DNA of 64,000 bases from Lunatimonas lonarensis (lineage in GTDB: Bacteria; Bacteroidota; Bacteroidia; Cytophagales; Cyclobacteriaceae). Shown here in pieces: positions 8,369 through 16,375 of this stretch (positions are counted from its first letter, which is position 1; each line of letters opens with the position of its first letter). The stretch lies in assembly GCF_000390185.1 (NCBI RefSeq), contig NZ_AQHR01000022.1:147575-211574 (forward strand). The letters are read 5' to 3'. A program made the position numbers and the translations under genes. The notes under the pieces are model-generated. The model saw only the letters and a list, made by a program, of their open reading frames with translations, made no database searches and had not been told where the DNA came from.

Positions 8369-9835
8369 ATGACAAAAAAAGACCAGTCGCAGGAAAATAA
8401 TCAGTTGAAAGATATAATCGCCCATGCAAAGGAGTATGGGTTCGTCTACCCTTCATCAGAAATCTATGACGGTTTGCAGGCCGTCTATGACTATGGTCCG
8501 TACGGAGTTGAGCTGAAAAACAACCTCAAAAAACTTTGGTGGGAGTCCATGACTCGGCTACATGAAAACATCGTAGGAATTGACGCGGCAATTTTCATGC
8601 ATCCGACCACCTGGAAAGCGTCCGGCCACGTGGATAGTTTCAACGACCCCATGGTAGACAACAAGGACAGCAAAAAGCGGTATAGGGCCGATGTGCTCAT
8701 CGAGGAAAAAGCCGCACAATTCGAAAATGCCGGTGATACCGACCGGGCAAAGTCACTCTTGTCGGCGATGGCCAGACTCATGGAAGCAGAAGACTTCGCT
8801 GCCCTTCGGGATCTATTAATAAATGAAAATATCAGTTGCCCCATCAGTGGAACCACCAACTGGACGGATATACGCCAGTTTAACCTGATGTTTTCAACTC
8901 AAGTTGGATCCGTCGCCGATGAGTCAAGCACGATCTATCTACGTCCGGAGACTGCCCAGGGAATTTTTGTCAATTTCCTCAATGTCCAAAAGACGGCGCG
9001 GATGAAAGTGCCCTTTGGTATTGCCCAAATTGGCAAAGCTTTCAGAAACGAGATTGTGGCCCGACAGTTTATCTTCCGTATGCGGGAGTTTGAACAAATG
9101 GAGATGCAATTCTTTGTTCGTCCCGGCACCGAATTGGATTGGTATAAAACATGGGCGGAAGCACGGCTCAACTGGCACAAAGCACTGGGAATACCCACCG
9201 AGAAACTACGCAGACACGACCACGAGAAACTGGCGCACTATGCAAACGCTGCCCTCGACATCGAATATGAATTCCCTTTCGGATACAAAGAAGTTGAGGG
9301 CATCCATTCCCGAACGGATTTTGATCTAAAAAGCCATCAGGAGTATTCCAAAAAGAAACAACAGTACTTTGATCCTGAGATCAATCAAAACTATATCCCC
9401 TACGTTATCGAAACTTCGATTGGTGCAGATAGGCTATTTCTGATGACGCTATGTAATGCCTATGTGGAGGAAGAAGTTGACGGTAAGCAGCGTACTTACC
9501 TGAAACTTCATCCTGCGGTAGCACCTGTAAAAGCGGCGATACTTCCTCTGACAAAAAAGGATGGTCTGCCCGAAAAAGCCAGGGAGATCGTCGAGGCGTT
9601 AAAGTACGATTTCAACATAATCTACGAGGATGCTGCCTCCATAGGAAAGCGATACACCCGCCAGGATTTGATCGGCACGCCATTCTGCATCGCAGTGGAC
9701 CACCAAACCTTGGAAGACAACACCGTCACGATACGTCACAGGGATACAACGGAACAGGAGCGTGTATCCATCAGCGAATTACATGTCAGACTGACCGCGG
9801 CATGCAGCTTCCGAACTATCTTCGGGTTGCTGTAA
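8369..9835 (+). CDS. glyS: Glycine--tRNA ligase, dimeric class II type
   Basis: Charges tRNA-Gly with glycine. At 488 residues it is the single-chain alpha2 form used by Bacteroidota and eukaryotes, not the alpha2beta2 form of E. coli. The N-terminus contains YGFVYPSSEIYDG. The class II core shows motif 2 (FRNEIVARQFIFRMREFEQME) and motif 3 near IETSIGADRLFL. The C-terminal anticodon-binding domain (about residues 385-480) contains KRYTRQDLIGTPFCI. The start is set by family similarity and by the promoter just upstream. A hairpin terminator follows the stop. Confidence 0.95.
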   Translation: MTKKDQSQENNQLKDIIAHAKEYGFVYPSSEIYDGLQAVYDYGPYGVELKNNLKKLWWESMTRLHENIVGIDAAIFMHPTTWKASGHVDSFNDPMVDNKDSKKRYRADVLIEEKAAQFENAGDTDRAKSLLSAMARLMEAEDFAALRDLLINENISCPISGTTNWTDIRQFNLMFSTQVGSVADESSTIYLRPETAQGIFVNFLNVQKTARMKVPFGIAQIGKAFRNEIVARQFIFRMREFEQMEMQFFVRPGTELDWYKTWAEARLNWHKALGIPTEKLRRHDHEKLAHYANAALDIEYEFPFGYKEVEGIHSRTDFDLKSHQEYSKKKQQYFDPEINQNYIPYVIETSIGADRLFLMTLCNAYVEEEVDGKQRTYLKLHPAVAPVKAAILPLTKKDGLPEKAREIVEALKYDFNIIYEDAASIGKRYTRQDLIGTPFCIAVDHQTLEDNTVTIRHRDTTEQERVSISELHVRLTAACSFRTIFGLL

Positions 9836-9850
9836 TTGGCCAAAAAATAT

Positions 9851-9897
9851 AAAACCGCGGAAAGGCGCCAACTTATGGTTCCTGCCCGCGGTTTTTT
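9851..9897 (+). terminator. Rho-independent terminator after glyS
   Basis: Ten-base stem AAAACCGCGG (9851-9860) with CCGCGGTTTT (9886-9895), a 25-nt loop and a T6 tail. It sits between the convergent glyS and META-domain genes. The long loop makes it weaker than usual. Confidence 0.6.
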
Positions 9898-9902
9898 AAT
9901 GA

Positions 9903-10310
9903 TTACAGTTTTTCCAGCTCTACTAGGATATTTCCTGATTGATCCTGCATCACCAACTTGTTGGCGTTATAGATGTAATTGACACTACTTTCCAGGTTTT
10001 TCAAATAAATACGCTCCAGTGCTGCGTCCTCACAGGATTGGTTGTTGGTATACAGGGTAGAGAATTTGATCTGTTGTTGGTTGTAGGTAGCACCGCCACG
10101 AAACTCATTACACCCCGCAAAACCTCCAATCTCCTGCCCCTCTTTAAACTCAAGGGTTAGGCTTTCCAATTTAGCTTTGGGAGCATTGGATCCTGCCAAC
10201 TGGGTGACCTTCCAGTCGTAATCTGAAAGCTGTATCGGCTCTGAACTACACGCAGAAAAAAGGAAAAGGCACAAAAAGACAAAAGTAGGGATAGATTGTA
10301 AGCTCTTCAT
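9903..10310 (-). CDS. META-domain lipoprotein (HslJ-like)
   Basis: A 135-residue lipoprotein. It has a type II signal peptide with lipobox LFSAC (Cys at about residue 21) and a single META domain (about 30-132) with the WKVTQLAG opening and the GCNEFRGG motif. In E. coli the related HslJ is a heat-inducible envelope protein linked to novobiocin resistance. The role in Bacteroidota is not defined. The gene is convergent with glyS and about 190 bp downstream of the M23-domain gene on the same strand. The 194-bp stretch between them holds nothing I can identify. Confidence 0.85.
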   Translation of the reverse strand: MKSLQSIPTFVFLCLFLFSACSSEPIQLSDYDWKVTQLAGSNAPKAKLESLTLEFKEGQEIGGFAGCNEFRGGATYNQQQIKFSTLYTNNQSCEDAALERIYLKNLESSVNYIYNANKLVMQDQSGNILVELEKL

Positions 10311-10504
10311 AACAAGTATGTTTTATGGGTTGAAAGATAAGGTGATCTGTTACCGGGACGGACCACATTTCGATAGAATCACCCATATACAATCAAATAC
10401 CGTTCTAAACTTGCATTGGATCTCACTTTTTTGAAGTACAGACAAAAAACGACCACCCTTTCAAAGCCTGTTCCGATTCGTAACCTAGCCATAAATCCGT
10501 GAGC

Positions 10505-11185
10505 CTACCTGAGCAACAGCGGCGATTGGATCCAGTGATTGGGATCGGGACAATTGCGCCGGTAATGTGCCAAATCACGCTGCCGGCACACGCCTGGATA
10601 GTCGCCGAGGTACCCCTCCATGTCGACAATCAGCTGAATATGGAGGTGGGGCGGCCAATTTCCATTCTCGATGGGAGCTCCCAGATGGCCGATACAATCC
10701 CCCGGCTGAAACGGCTGTCCTACCTCAAGGCGGGATAAATCTGACCGCTGTAAATGACCATATAAACTGTGGAATTTTTTCCCCTCAAACCAATGCTCTA
10801 AAATAACGGTGGGCCCGTAGTTACCAAGTCCCCTATTGTCGTGAAAACTATGCACCTGGCCTTCGAAAGGACAAAAAATAGGCATGCCCACCTGTGCCCA
10901 AATATCTACCCCCAAGTGGATGTTCCGGTATTCATCTGTCCCTAAGGCGAACACCTCGCTCCTGCTGTAGATCACCCTGTTTTCCAAATAACCCCCTAAC
11001 GCAAATGGGCGACGTTCAGTGGCCATCCAGGCCGCAATGAAACCGACGAAACGGTCACTTTCCATATAAACCTCCGCGGACAATCGTGGATTCCCCATGC
11101 TCAAGTCCATACAAAAGGCGTTCTCTTCGACCAGAGAGGTTCCCATCAGTGGATACACGGCAGGCGGTATAAAACTTGAACTCAT
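10505..11185 (-). CDS. M23-family metallopeptidase domain protein without signal peptide
   Basis: A 226-residue protein. The LytM/M23 domain (about residues 85-205) keeps the zinc-site pattern: HLGVDIW supplies the first His and Asp, SLYGHL a further His, and PPHLHIQL the HxH motif. M23 enzymes usually cut peptidoglycan cross-bridges. Unlike most of them, this protein has no signal peptide or membrane anchor, and its N-terminus (MSSSFIPPAVYPL) is not export-like. Similar M23 domains are known fused to aminotransferase/kinase-like proteins of uncertain function, so a cytoplasmic, non-cell-wall role is possible. The gene stands alone. Confidence 0.85.
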   Translation of the reverse strand: MSSSFIPPAVYPLMGTSLVEENAFCMDLSMGNPRLSAEVYMESDRFVGFIAAWMATERRPFALGGYLENRVIYSRSEVFALGTDEYRNIHLGVDIWAQVGMPIFCPFEGQVHSFHDNRGLGNYGPTVILEHWFEGKKFHSLYGHLQRSDLSRLEVGQPFQPGDCIGHLGAPIENGNWPPHLHIQLIVDMEGYLGDYPGVCRQRDLAHYRRNCPDPNHWIQSPLLLR

Positions 11186-11335
11186 CGTTACATTTTCTGT
11201 AAAATTACCAAATGCATACTTCGGATTAACAATTTTCTAAAAATCGGGCCTCAACTGATCCGAAATTACGTATTTAATAACATATTCACCGATATTTTAA
11301 CTATACCACATTTTTTATTTATTTTTATTGTATTA

Positions 11336-11367
11336 TTTGCAATATATGAAAAACCACGCTACCTTTG
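11336..11367 (+). promoter_or_regulatory. Promoter of the tRNA-like RNA
   Basis: TTTG (11336-11339), a 20-bp spacer and TACCTTTG (11360-11367), a full match to the Bacteroidota -33/-7 form. It is placed about 47 bp before the acceptor stem of the tRNA-like structure, with no ORF in between. Confidence 0.7.
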
Positions 11368-11413
11368 AAAAATCAAACAGAGGATAAAAGAATCTCAGAC
11401 GTTTGTTGACATA

Positions 11414-11540
11414 CTGTAGGATGATGAAACTGGCAGACATGCCCTCCGGTCTCGGGGGTGGGGAGCTAAGGACAAAGCAAACATTGAGCTCGTGTTTTGC
11501 CTAACTGCCCCGTGGAGGTTCGACTCCTTCTCCTACAGCA
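11414..11540 (+). tRNA. tRNA-like RNA with a giant variable arm and an atypical anticodon loop
   Basis: A cloverleaf can be drawn by hand. The acceptor stem is TGTAGGA (11415-11421) with TCCTACA (11531-11537), extendable to 8 bp by C11414-G11538. The D-arm is ATG/CAT around AAACTGGCAGA, which is Leu-like. The anticodon-type stem is CCCTC/GGGGG (11442-11446, 11454-11458), and the T-arm is GGAGG-TTCGACT-CCTTC (11514-11530). The stretch between the anticodon stem and the T-arm is about 55 nt and folds into one long bulged helix starting GGGG (11460-11463) and ending CCCC (11508-11511). Normal class II arms are far shorter. The 7-nt loop reads CGGTCTC and lacks the near-universal U33, so ordinary decoding is doubtful. 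The 3' CCA is incomplete. A promoter and terminator bracket it. It could be a divergent tRNA-Leu/Ser, a tRNA with an insertion, or a regulatory tRNA mimic. Confidence 0.65.
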
Positions 11541-11569
11541 GGTTATTTTGGGTTTATTGTTAATTGACT

Positions 11570-11602
11570 AAAGCTATGGGACATTGTTTCATAGCTTTTT
11601 TT
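11570..11602 (+). terminator. Rho-independent terminator of the tRNA-like RNA
   Basis: Stem AAAGCTATG (11570-11578) with CATAGCTTT (11590-11598), an 11-nt loop and a T-run to 11602. It lies about 30 bp after the tRNA-like 3' end, closing a stand-alone transcription unit. Confidence 0.75.
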
Positions 11603-11740
11603 ATGGGCTATGGATTATGACACACGTTTGTTTTTGATCATTCTGCCTGCATGTAGCTATAAAAGGTACCATTTTTATGCCCCATGCAGTTACCGATTGA
11701 TTACCCAAAGCTACTATACCCAAATGCGTTAGCGTGCCCT

Positions 11741-13156
11741 CTACTCCCAACCGCCACCTAATGCCCTATACAGGTCCACCACGGTAAAAAACATCTGCCT
11801 TCTCGTATTGGTCATGCCAAGCTCGGCTTCCAATACCCTAGACTGGGCAGTAATAACCTCGAGGTAGGATGCATACCCTCCCCTATATAGCTCGTTGGAG
11901 GTGGAGACAGCGTTGAGGAGTACGGCTGTTTCCTCATCCCGAAGGCTGTATACACTACGCAGGTTTTCGATTCGCTGCAGCTTATTCATTACTTCCCTAT
12001 AACCATTTATGATGGCCTCTTGGTAGGCAAATAGGGCAATTCTACTGCTGGCACTCGCCTCTTGGTATCCTGCCCGAATGCGGTTTTGGGCAAACAAAGG
12101 CTGGGTAATCCCACCCAACAACCCGACAGAGATCGCTCCCGGGAATTGAAAGGCGGCGGGGATGCTCCGGTCGTTTAAGCCAATATAGGGTGTAAGCGAA
12201 AACGAGGGCAGAAATTCCTTTCTAGCTGCCTCCACGTTGTATTCAGCTGCGCGCAATTCGTACTCTGCGATCTGGATATCCGGCCTGCGAAGTAGCATCT
12301 CGGAGGGTACACCCACTTCAGCGATAAAAGGCAGCTTGATCTGCATCAAGGACTCGGCACGGGGAACTCCGGTCGGAAACCTCCCCAGCAGGTAATTGAG
12401 GTGGTTTTCTGCCTCCAAAATTTCCTGCTGTTTTTCGTAAAGCAAACTTCGGGTGGAAAGCAACTGTGCCGCAAACTGTTGCACTGCCAACTCGGTAGCT
12501 CGTCCGGCGGCTTTTTGAATGCGAATCAGCTCCAATGCCATCTCCTGAAACTCAATATTTCGGTTGATGGTAGCCAACTCGATATCCATCCCCAAAAGGT
12601 CATAATACAACGTGGCAATGTCAGCTACGAGATTTGTTATGACCAATTGCTTGCCCCGTTCAGTTGCCAGCACCTGCTGAAAAGCCGCCTCCTTCCGATC
12701 CTTCAGCTTTCCCCATAAATCGATCTCCCAGGTACTTTGAAAACCCACGAAATTATTCTCTACCCGATTGATTACATTCCGATCACCATTTACAGTACCA
12801 TTTAGCAAGTTGGGGCGAATATCTCCAGACCGGTACCGAACGATCGCATCCATTGTTGGATACCGCAATCCGTTACTTACCCGAAACCGGGCGTTGGCTA
12901 TGTCGATTCGCTCCAACGCCGCCAAGAGATCCAGGTTATTTTCCAATCCAAACTCAATCAAAGCAATCAGATTGGGGTCATTGAAAAAATCCCGCCAGGA
13001 TATATCCGCCAAGGAGCTGCTGTCCGACACTTGAAGAAAGACATCCGGCACCGGATCCAAACGAGGTAATGTATGGGGCTCAATCGTTTTGCAGGCAGTA
13101 CCCGCCAATAACCCGGAAAAAAGTACAATCAGGAAGCGAAAATTTGTAGTCAACAT
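11741..13156 (-). CDS. RND efflux outer-membrane lipoprotein (OprM/NodT type)
   Basis: The 471-residue outer-membrane channel subunit of a tripartite pump. It has a lipoprotein signal with the lipobox AGTAC (Cys22) and then two OEP repeats (about 60-250 and 270-465) rich in long coiled helices, with the NodT-family motif RRPDIQIAEYELRAAEYNVEAARKEFLP. It would form the trimeric TolC-like duct. It is the last gene of the minus-strand operon MFP - RND - OMF and starts 30 bp after the RND stop. TolC-family members differ in substrate, and nothing here identifies it. Confidence 0.93.
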   Translation of the reverse strand: MLTTNFRFLIVLFSGLLAGTACKTIEPHTLPRLDPVPDVFLQVSDSSSLADISWRDFFNDPNLIALIEFGLENNLDLLAALERIDIANARFRVSNGLRYPTMDAIVRYRSGDIRPNLLNGTVNGDRNVINRVENNFVGFQSTWEIDLWGKLKDRKEAAFQQVLATERGKQLVITNLVADIATLYYDLLGMDIELATINRNIEFQEMALELIRIQKAAGRATELAVQQFAAQLLSTRSLLYEKQQEILEAENHLNYLLGRFPTGVPRAESLMQIKLPFIAEVGVPSEMLLRRPDIQIAEYELRAAEYNVEAARKEFLPSFSLTPYIGLNDRSIPAAFQFPGAISVGLLGGITQPLFAQNRIRAGYQEASASSRIALFAYQEAIINGYREVMNKLQRIENLRSVYSLRDEETAVLLNAVSTSNELYRGGYASYLEVITAQSRVLEAELGMTNTRRQMFFTVVDLYRALGGGWE

Positions 13157-13186
13157 GAAATCATTAATAGATAGTAAACTAGGTGC

Positions 13187-16100
13187 CTAGACCGTTACTT
13201 CCTCTTCCCGTGCCACAGTTTCCTTTGGTTCGGAGGACGATTTAGGGTTCACAAAGAGCTGGGCAAAGATTACGTACAACCCCGGAATGATAACCAACCC
13301 AAAGATGGTTCCGATCAGCATGCCCCCTGCTGCGGCTGTACCGATGGAACGGTTACCCAATGCGCCGGCACCAGTGGCAATAGCCAAGGGGATCAAACCA
13401 GCAATGAATGCAAAGGAAGTCATCAGAATTGGGCGAAGGCGGGTTACGGCCCCCTCAACGGCGGCGTCGACGACCGAATGTCCCGCCCCCCGTTTTTGAA
13501 TCGCAAACTCCACGATCAAAATGGCATTTTTACCGAGCAATCCAATCAGCATGATCAAGGCCACTTGAGCATAGATGTTGTTTTGGAGCCCAACCAGATA
13601 TAGCATGAAAAACGCTCCAAACACCCCGGTAGGAAGGGAAAGGATTACCGGAAGGGGTAGCAGAAAGCTCTCATATTGGGCCGCCAACAACAAATAAACA
13701 AAGAGCAGACAAATGATGAAAATAACAATAGCTTGATTGCCCGACTGCACCTCCTCTCTAGACATTCCGTACCAGTCGAAGCTGTATCCTTGAGGCAAGG
13801 CTTCCTTGGCCACACGTTCGATAGCTGCGATCGCATCCCCACTACTGTACCCCGGCGAAGGACTACCCTTAACCGTAGCAGAGTTGTACATATTGTGGCG
13901 GGTAAGTTGCTCGGGACCATAGGCCTTTTCCATGGTCAGGAAGCTTGAGATCGGAACCATTTCCCCCAGGTTATTTTTTACGTGTAGGTTCATCACATCC
14001 TCCGGCTTGGAGCGATATTCCGGAGCGGCTTGTACCATCACATCGTACATTTGCTCAAAGCGGACAAAATCAGTGACAAACATTCCGCCCAGCAAGATCT
14101 GTAGCGTACTCATGGCTTTTTGGATGGTGACTCCCTTTTTGGCTGCCATGTCCTGATCTACATGCACCATAAACTGGGGAAAATTGGGATCAAAATCCGA
14201 AAAGGCATTATTAATTTCCGGTGCTGCCTCCAATGCTGCGACCAGCTCGTTGGTCACCAAGCCTAGTCTATCCAGATTGCCTGTACCCGTTTGATCCAAT
14301 ACCCGCATCTGAAAACCACTGGAGTTTCCAAAACCAGAAACTGTTGGTGGCAGGAAGAAATCTATCTTGGCATCTGAAATGGTTTTAGTGCGTTCTCGCA
14401 ATTCGTTCATGGTCTCCTGAATGGTCTCCGCCCGTTCGTTCCAAGACTTCAGATTGATCATGGCCATACCAAAAGAAGCACCGGACAAGCCGTTTGACAG
14501 CGAGTAGCCTGCCAGACTGGACACCGACTGAACGGCGTCCACTTCCTCGATCATACGCTGCATTTCATCAAGCACCCGCTCTGTCCGCTCTACGGTGGCT
14601 CCCACCGGGGTAGTCACATTTACATAGATCATGCTCTGATCCTCTGTAGGAATAAATCCAGTCGGCAAAATCTTACCGATTCCGTAGGTTCCTACAAAGA
14701 AAAACAGTAGCATCAAGGTAGTGAGTCCCTTCTTGGGTGCTAGATAAGCAACATAGCTAAAGTATTTCTTCTCAAAATAACCATACACCCTGTTGAACCA
14801 ATCAAAAAACCTTTGCAATGGGCCGGTAGATTTTACATGGTTTTCTCCGTAGTGGTTTTTAAGCATGATGGCACACAGGGCCGGCGTAAGTGTGACGGCA
14901 TTGATCCCCGAAATCACAATCGCAATGGCAAGGGTAATCGAAAACTGCCGATAGAAAATCCCAACGGGGCCGGACATAAAAGCTACAGGGATAAACACTG
15001 CAGACATCACCATAGTAATCGCTATGATGGCACTGGAGATTTCCTTCATAGCCGCAAAGGTAGCAGGCATAGGTTCCAAACCCGTTTGCTGCATTTTGGC
15101 ATGGACAGCCTCCACGACCACGATCGCGTTATCCACCACAATTCCAATGGCCAACACCAACGCAAAAAGGGTGAGCAAGTTGATGGAAAAGCCCATCATC
15201 TGAATAAAAAACAAGGTACCGATCAGCGCAACCGGAACTGCCAGCGTGGGAATCAATGTGGATCGAAAATCCTGCAGAAAGATGAAAACAACGATAAATA
15301 CCAATATAAACGCCTCTATCAAAGTCTTAAGTACTTCCTGCATGGAAGCATCCAGAAAGCGGGAGACATCGTATGAAATTTTGTAGTCCATCCCAGTAGG
15401 GAAGGTATCGTGCTTGATTTCGGCGATCCGTTTTTTTACATTCGCAATCACTTCAGATGCGTTGGACCCGGGACGTTGTATAATCATGATCGAAGCCGCT
15501 GGACGTCCATCGGTTTTGGAGATGCGGCCGTAGTTTAAGGAGCCGAATTCTACCTCGGCCACATCACTGAGCCTCAAAATCGATCCGTCCGGATTTGCTC
15601 TAATGACGAGATTTTCGTACTGTTTTGGCTCAAAAAACTTACCCGTATAGCGCAGCACGTATTGAAGCATCTGGGATTCTCTGCCGGAACTGATACCTAT
15701 TTGGCCGGGTGCAGCTTCGATGTTTTGGGCCCTTATGGCTTCCACCACCTCGTCCGTGGCTACTCGATAGGCCGTCATTCGGTCCGGTTTCAACCAAATC
15801 CGCATGGAGTAATCCTTCGTGCTCATGATCTCTGCCAAGCCAACTCCATCTACCCTGCGTAGCTCTTGGAGTACGTTCAAATCGGTAAAATTATATATAA
15901 ACGCCTCATCAAGAGAAGTGTCTTCGCTATACACATTCAGGTACATCAGCAGTCCTTCCACCTGTTTTTCAACGGTTACACCCGCCTTAACCACCTCTTC
16001 GGGCAGCTCATTTACTACCGTGGAAATCCGGTTTTGGATTTCCACTGCCGCCAGATCCGGATCGGTACCCGCTTCGAAATACACTTTTATGATGCTGGTG

Positions 16101-16357
16101 CCCCGGTTACTTGACACCGAAGTCATATAAGTCATACCCGGTACCCCGTTGATCACCTTTTCCAATGGTGTAGCGACTGTTTTGGCGCATACCTCCGCAT
16201 TGGCTCCTCGATATTTGGCACGAATCGCGATAGATGGAGGGGCAATGTCAGGAAAGAGCTCAACCGGAAGACTAAAAAATGACAGCAACCCCAGTAGGAC
16301 TATAAAAAGGGAGATGACTATAGAAAGTACTGGTCTTTTAATGAAAATATCAAACAT
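13187..16357 (-). CDS. RND efflux transporter, HAE-1 (AcrB-like)
   Basis: A 1056-residue inner-membrane proton-driven pump with the usual 12-TM, duplicated architecture: TM1 at about 10-30, a first porter domain to about 335, TM2-6 (342-500), a second porter domain, and TM8-12 near the C-terminus. The TM4 motif reads GIVVDNAIVVVEAV, so Asp409 is present but the position equal to the second TM4 aspartate of E. coli AcrB is Asn410. The TM10 Lys is kept in LIGLLGKNAILIVEF. It sits between the MFP gene (18 bp) and the OMF gene (30 bp). Likely substrates are hydrophobic drugs, detergents or bile-like compounds; this is inference from the family. Confidence 0.95.
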   Translation of the reverse strand: MFDIFIKRPVLSIVISLFIVLLGLLSFFSLPVELFPDIAPPSIAIRAKYRGANAEVCAKTVATPLEKVINGVPGMTYMTSVSSNRGTSIIKVYFEAGTDPDLAAVEIQNRISTVVNELPEEVVKAGVTVEKQVEGLLMYLNVYSEDTSLDEAFIYNFTDLNVLQELRRVDGVGLAEIMSTKDYSMRIWLKPDRMTAYRVATDEVVEAIRAQNIEAAPGQIGISSGRESQMLQYVLRYTGKFFEPKQYENLVIRANPDGSILRLSDVAEVEFGSLNYGRISKTDGRPAASIMIIQRPGSNASEVIANVKKRIAEIKHDTFPTGMDYKISYDVSRFLDASMQEVLKTLIEAFILVFIVVFIFLQDFRSTLIPTLAVPVALIGTLFFIQMMGFSINLLTLFALVLAIGIVVDNAIVVVEAVHAKMQQTGLEPMPATFAAMKEISSAIIAITMVMSAVFIPVAFMSGPVGIFYRQFSITLAIAIVISGINAVTLTPALCAIMLKNHYGENHVKSTGPLQRFFDWFNRVYGYFEKKYFSYVAYLAPKKGLTTLMLLFFFVGTYGIGKILPTGFIPTEDQSMIYVNVTTPVGATVERTERVLDEMQRMIEEVDAVQSVSSLAGYSLSNGLSGASFGMAMINLKSWNERAETIQETMNELRERTKTISDAKIDFFLPPTVSGFGNSSGFQMRVLDQTGTGNLDRLGLVTNELVAALEAAPEINNAFSDFDPNFPQFMVHVDQDMAAKKGVTIQKAMSTLQILLGGMFVTDFVRFEQMYDVMVQAAPEYRSKPEDVMNLHVKNNLGEMVPISSFLTMEKAYGPEQLTRHNMYNSATVKGSPSPGYSSGDAIAAIERVAKEALPQGYSFDWYGMSREEVQSGNQAIVIFIICLLFVYLLLAAQYESFLLPLPVILSLPTGVFGAFFMLYLVGLQNNIYAQVALIMLIGLLGKNAILIVEFAIQKRGAGHSVVDAAVEGAVTRLRPILMTSFAFIAGLIPLAIATGAGALGNRSIGTAAAGGMLIGTIFGLVIIPGLYVIFAQLFVNPKSSSEPKETVAREEEVTV

Positions 16358-16375
16358 GACAATAGATTCTACTGG

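Larger units (their letters stand above)
11186..11740. other. 555-bp intergenic region carrying a tRNA-like RNA unit
   Basis: AT-rich at its left end. It contains a consensus Bacteroidota promoter, a cloverleaf-like RNA and a hairpin terminator in order on the plus strand, each listed separately. The last 138 bp (11603-11740), before the efflux operon's 3' end, show nothing recognisable. Confidence 0.7.

Noticed and set aside
10423..10629. 68-residue minus-strand frame overlapping the M23 gene end
   Set aside because: Out-of-frame shadow of the M23 domain coding sequence.
11414..11540. tmRNA or selenocysteine tRNA as the identity of the tRNA-like RNA
   Set aside because: Too short for tmRNA and without a tag reading frame. 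The D-arm is short and Leu-like, and no UCA anticodon is present, unlike tRNA-Sec.
14813..15376. 187-residue plus-strand frame
   Set aside because: Antisense shadow of the RND pump gene. Its composition is dominated by His, Arg, Gln and Asn.
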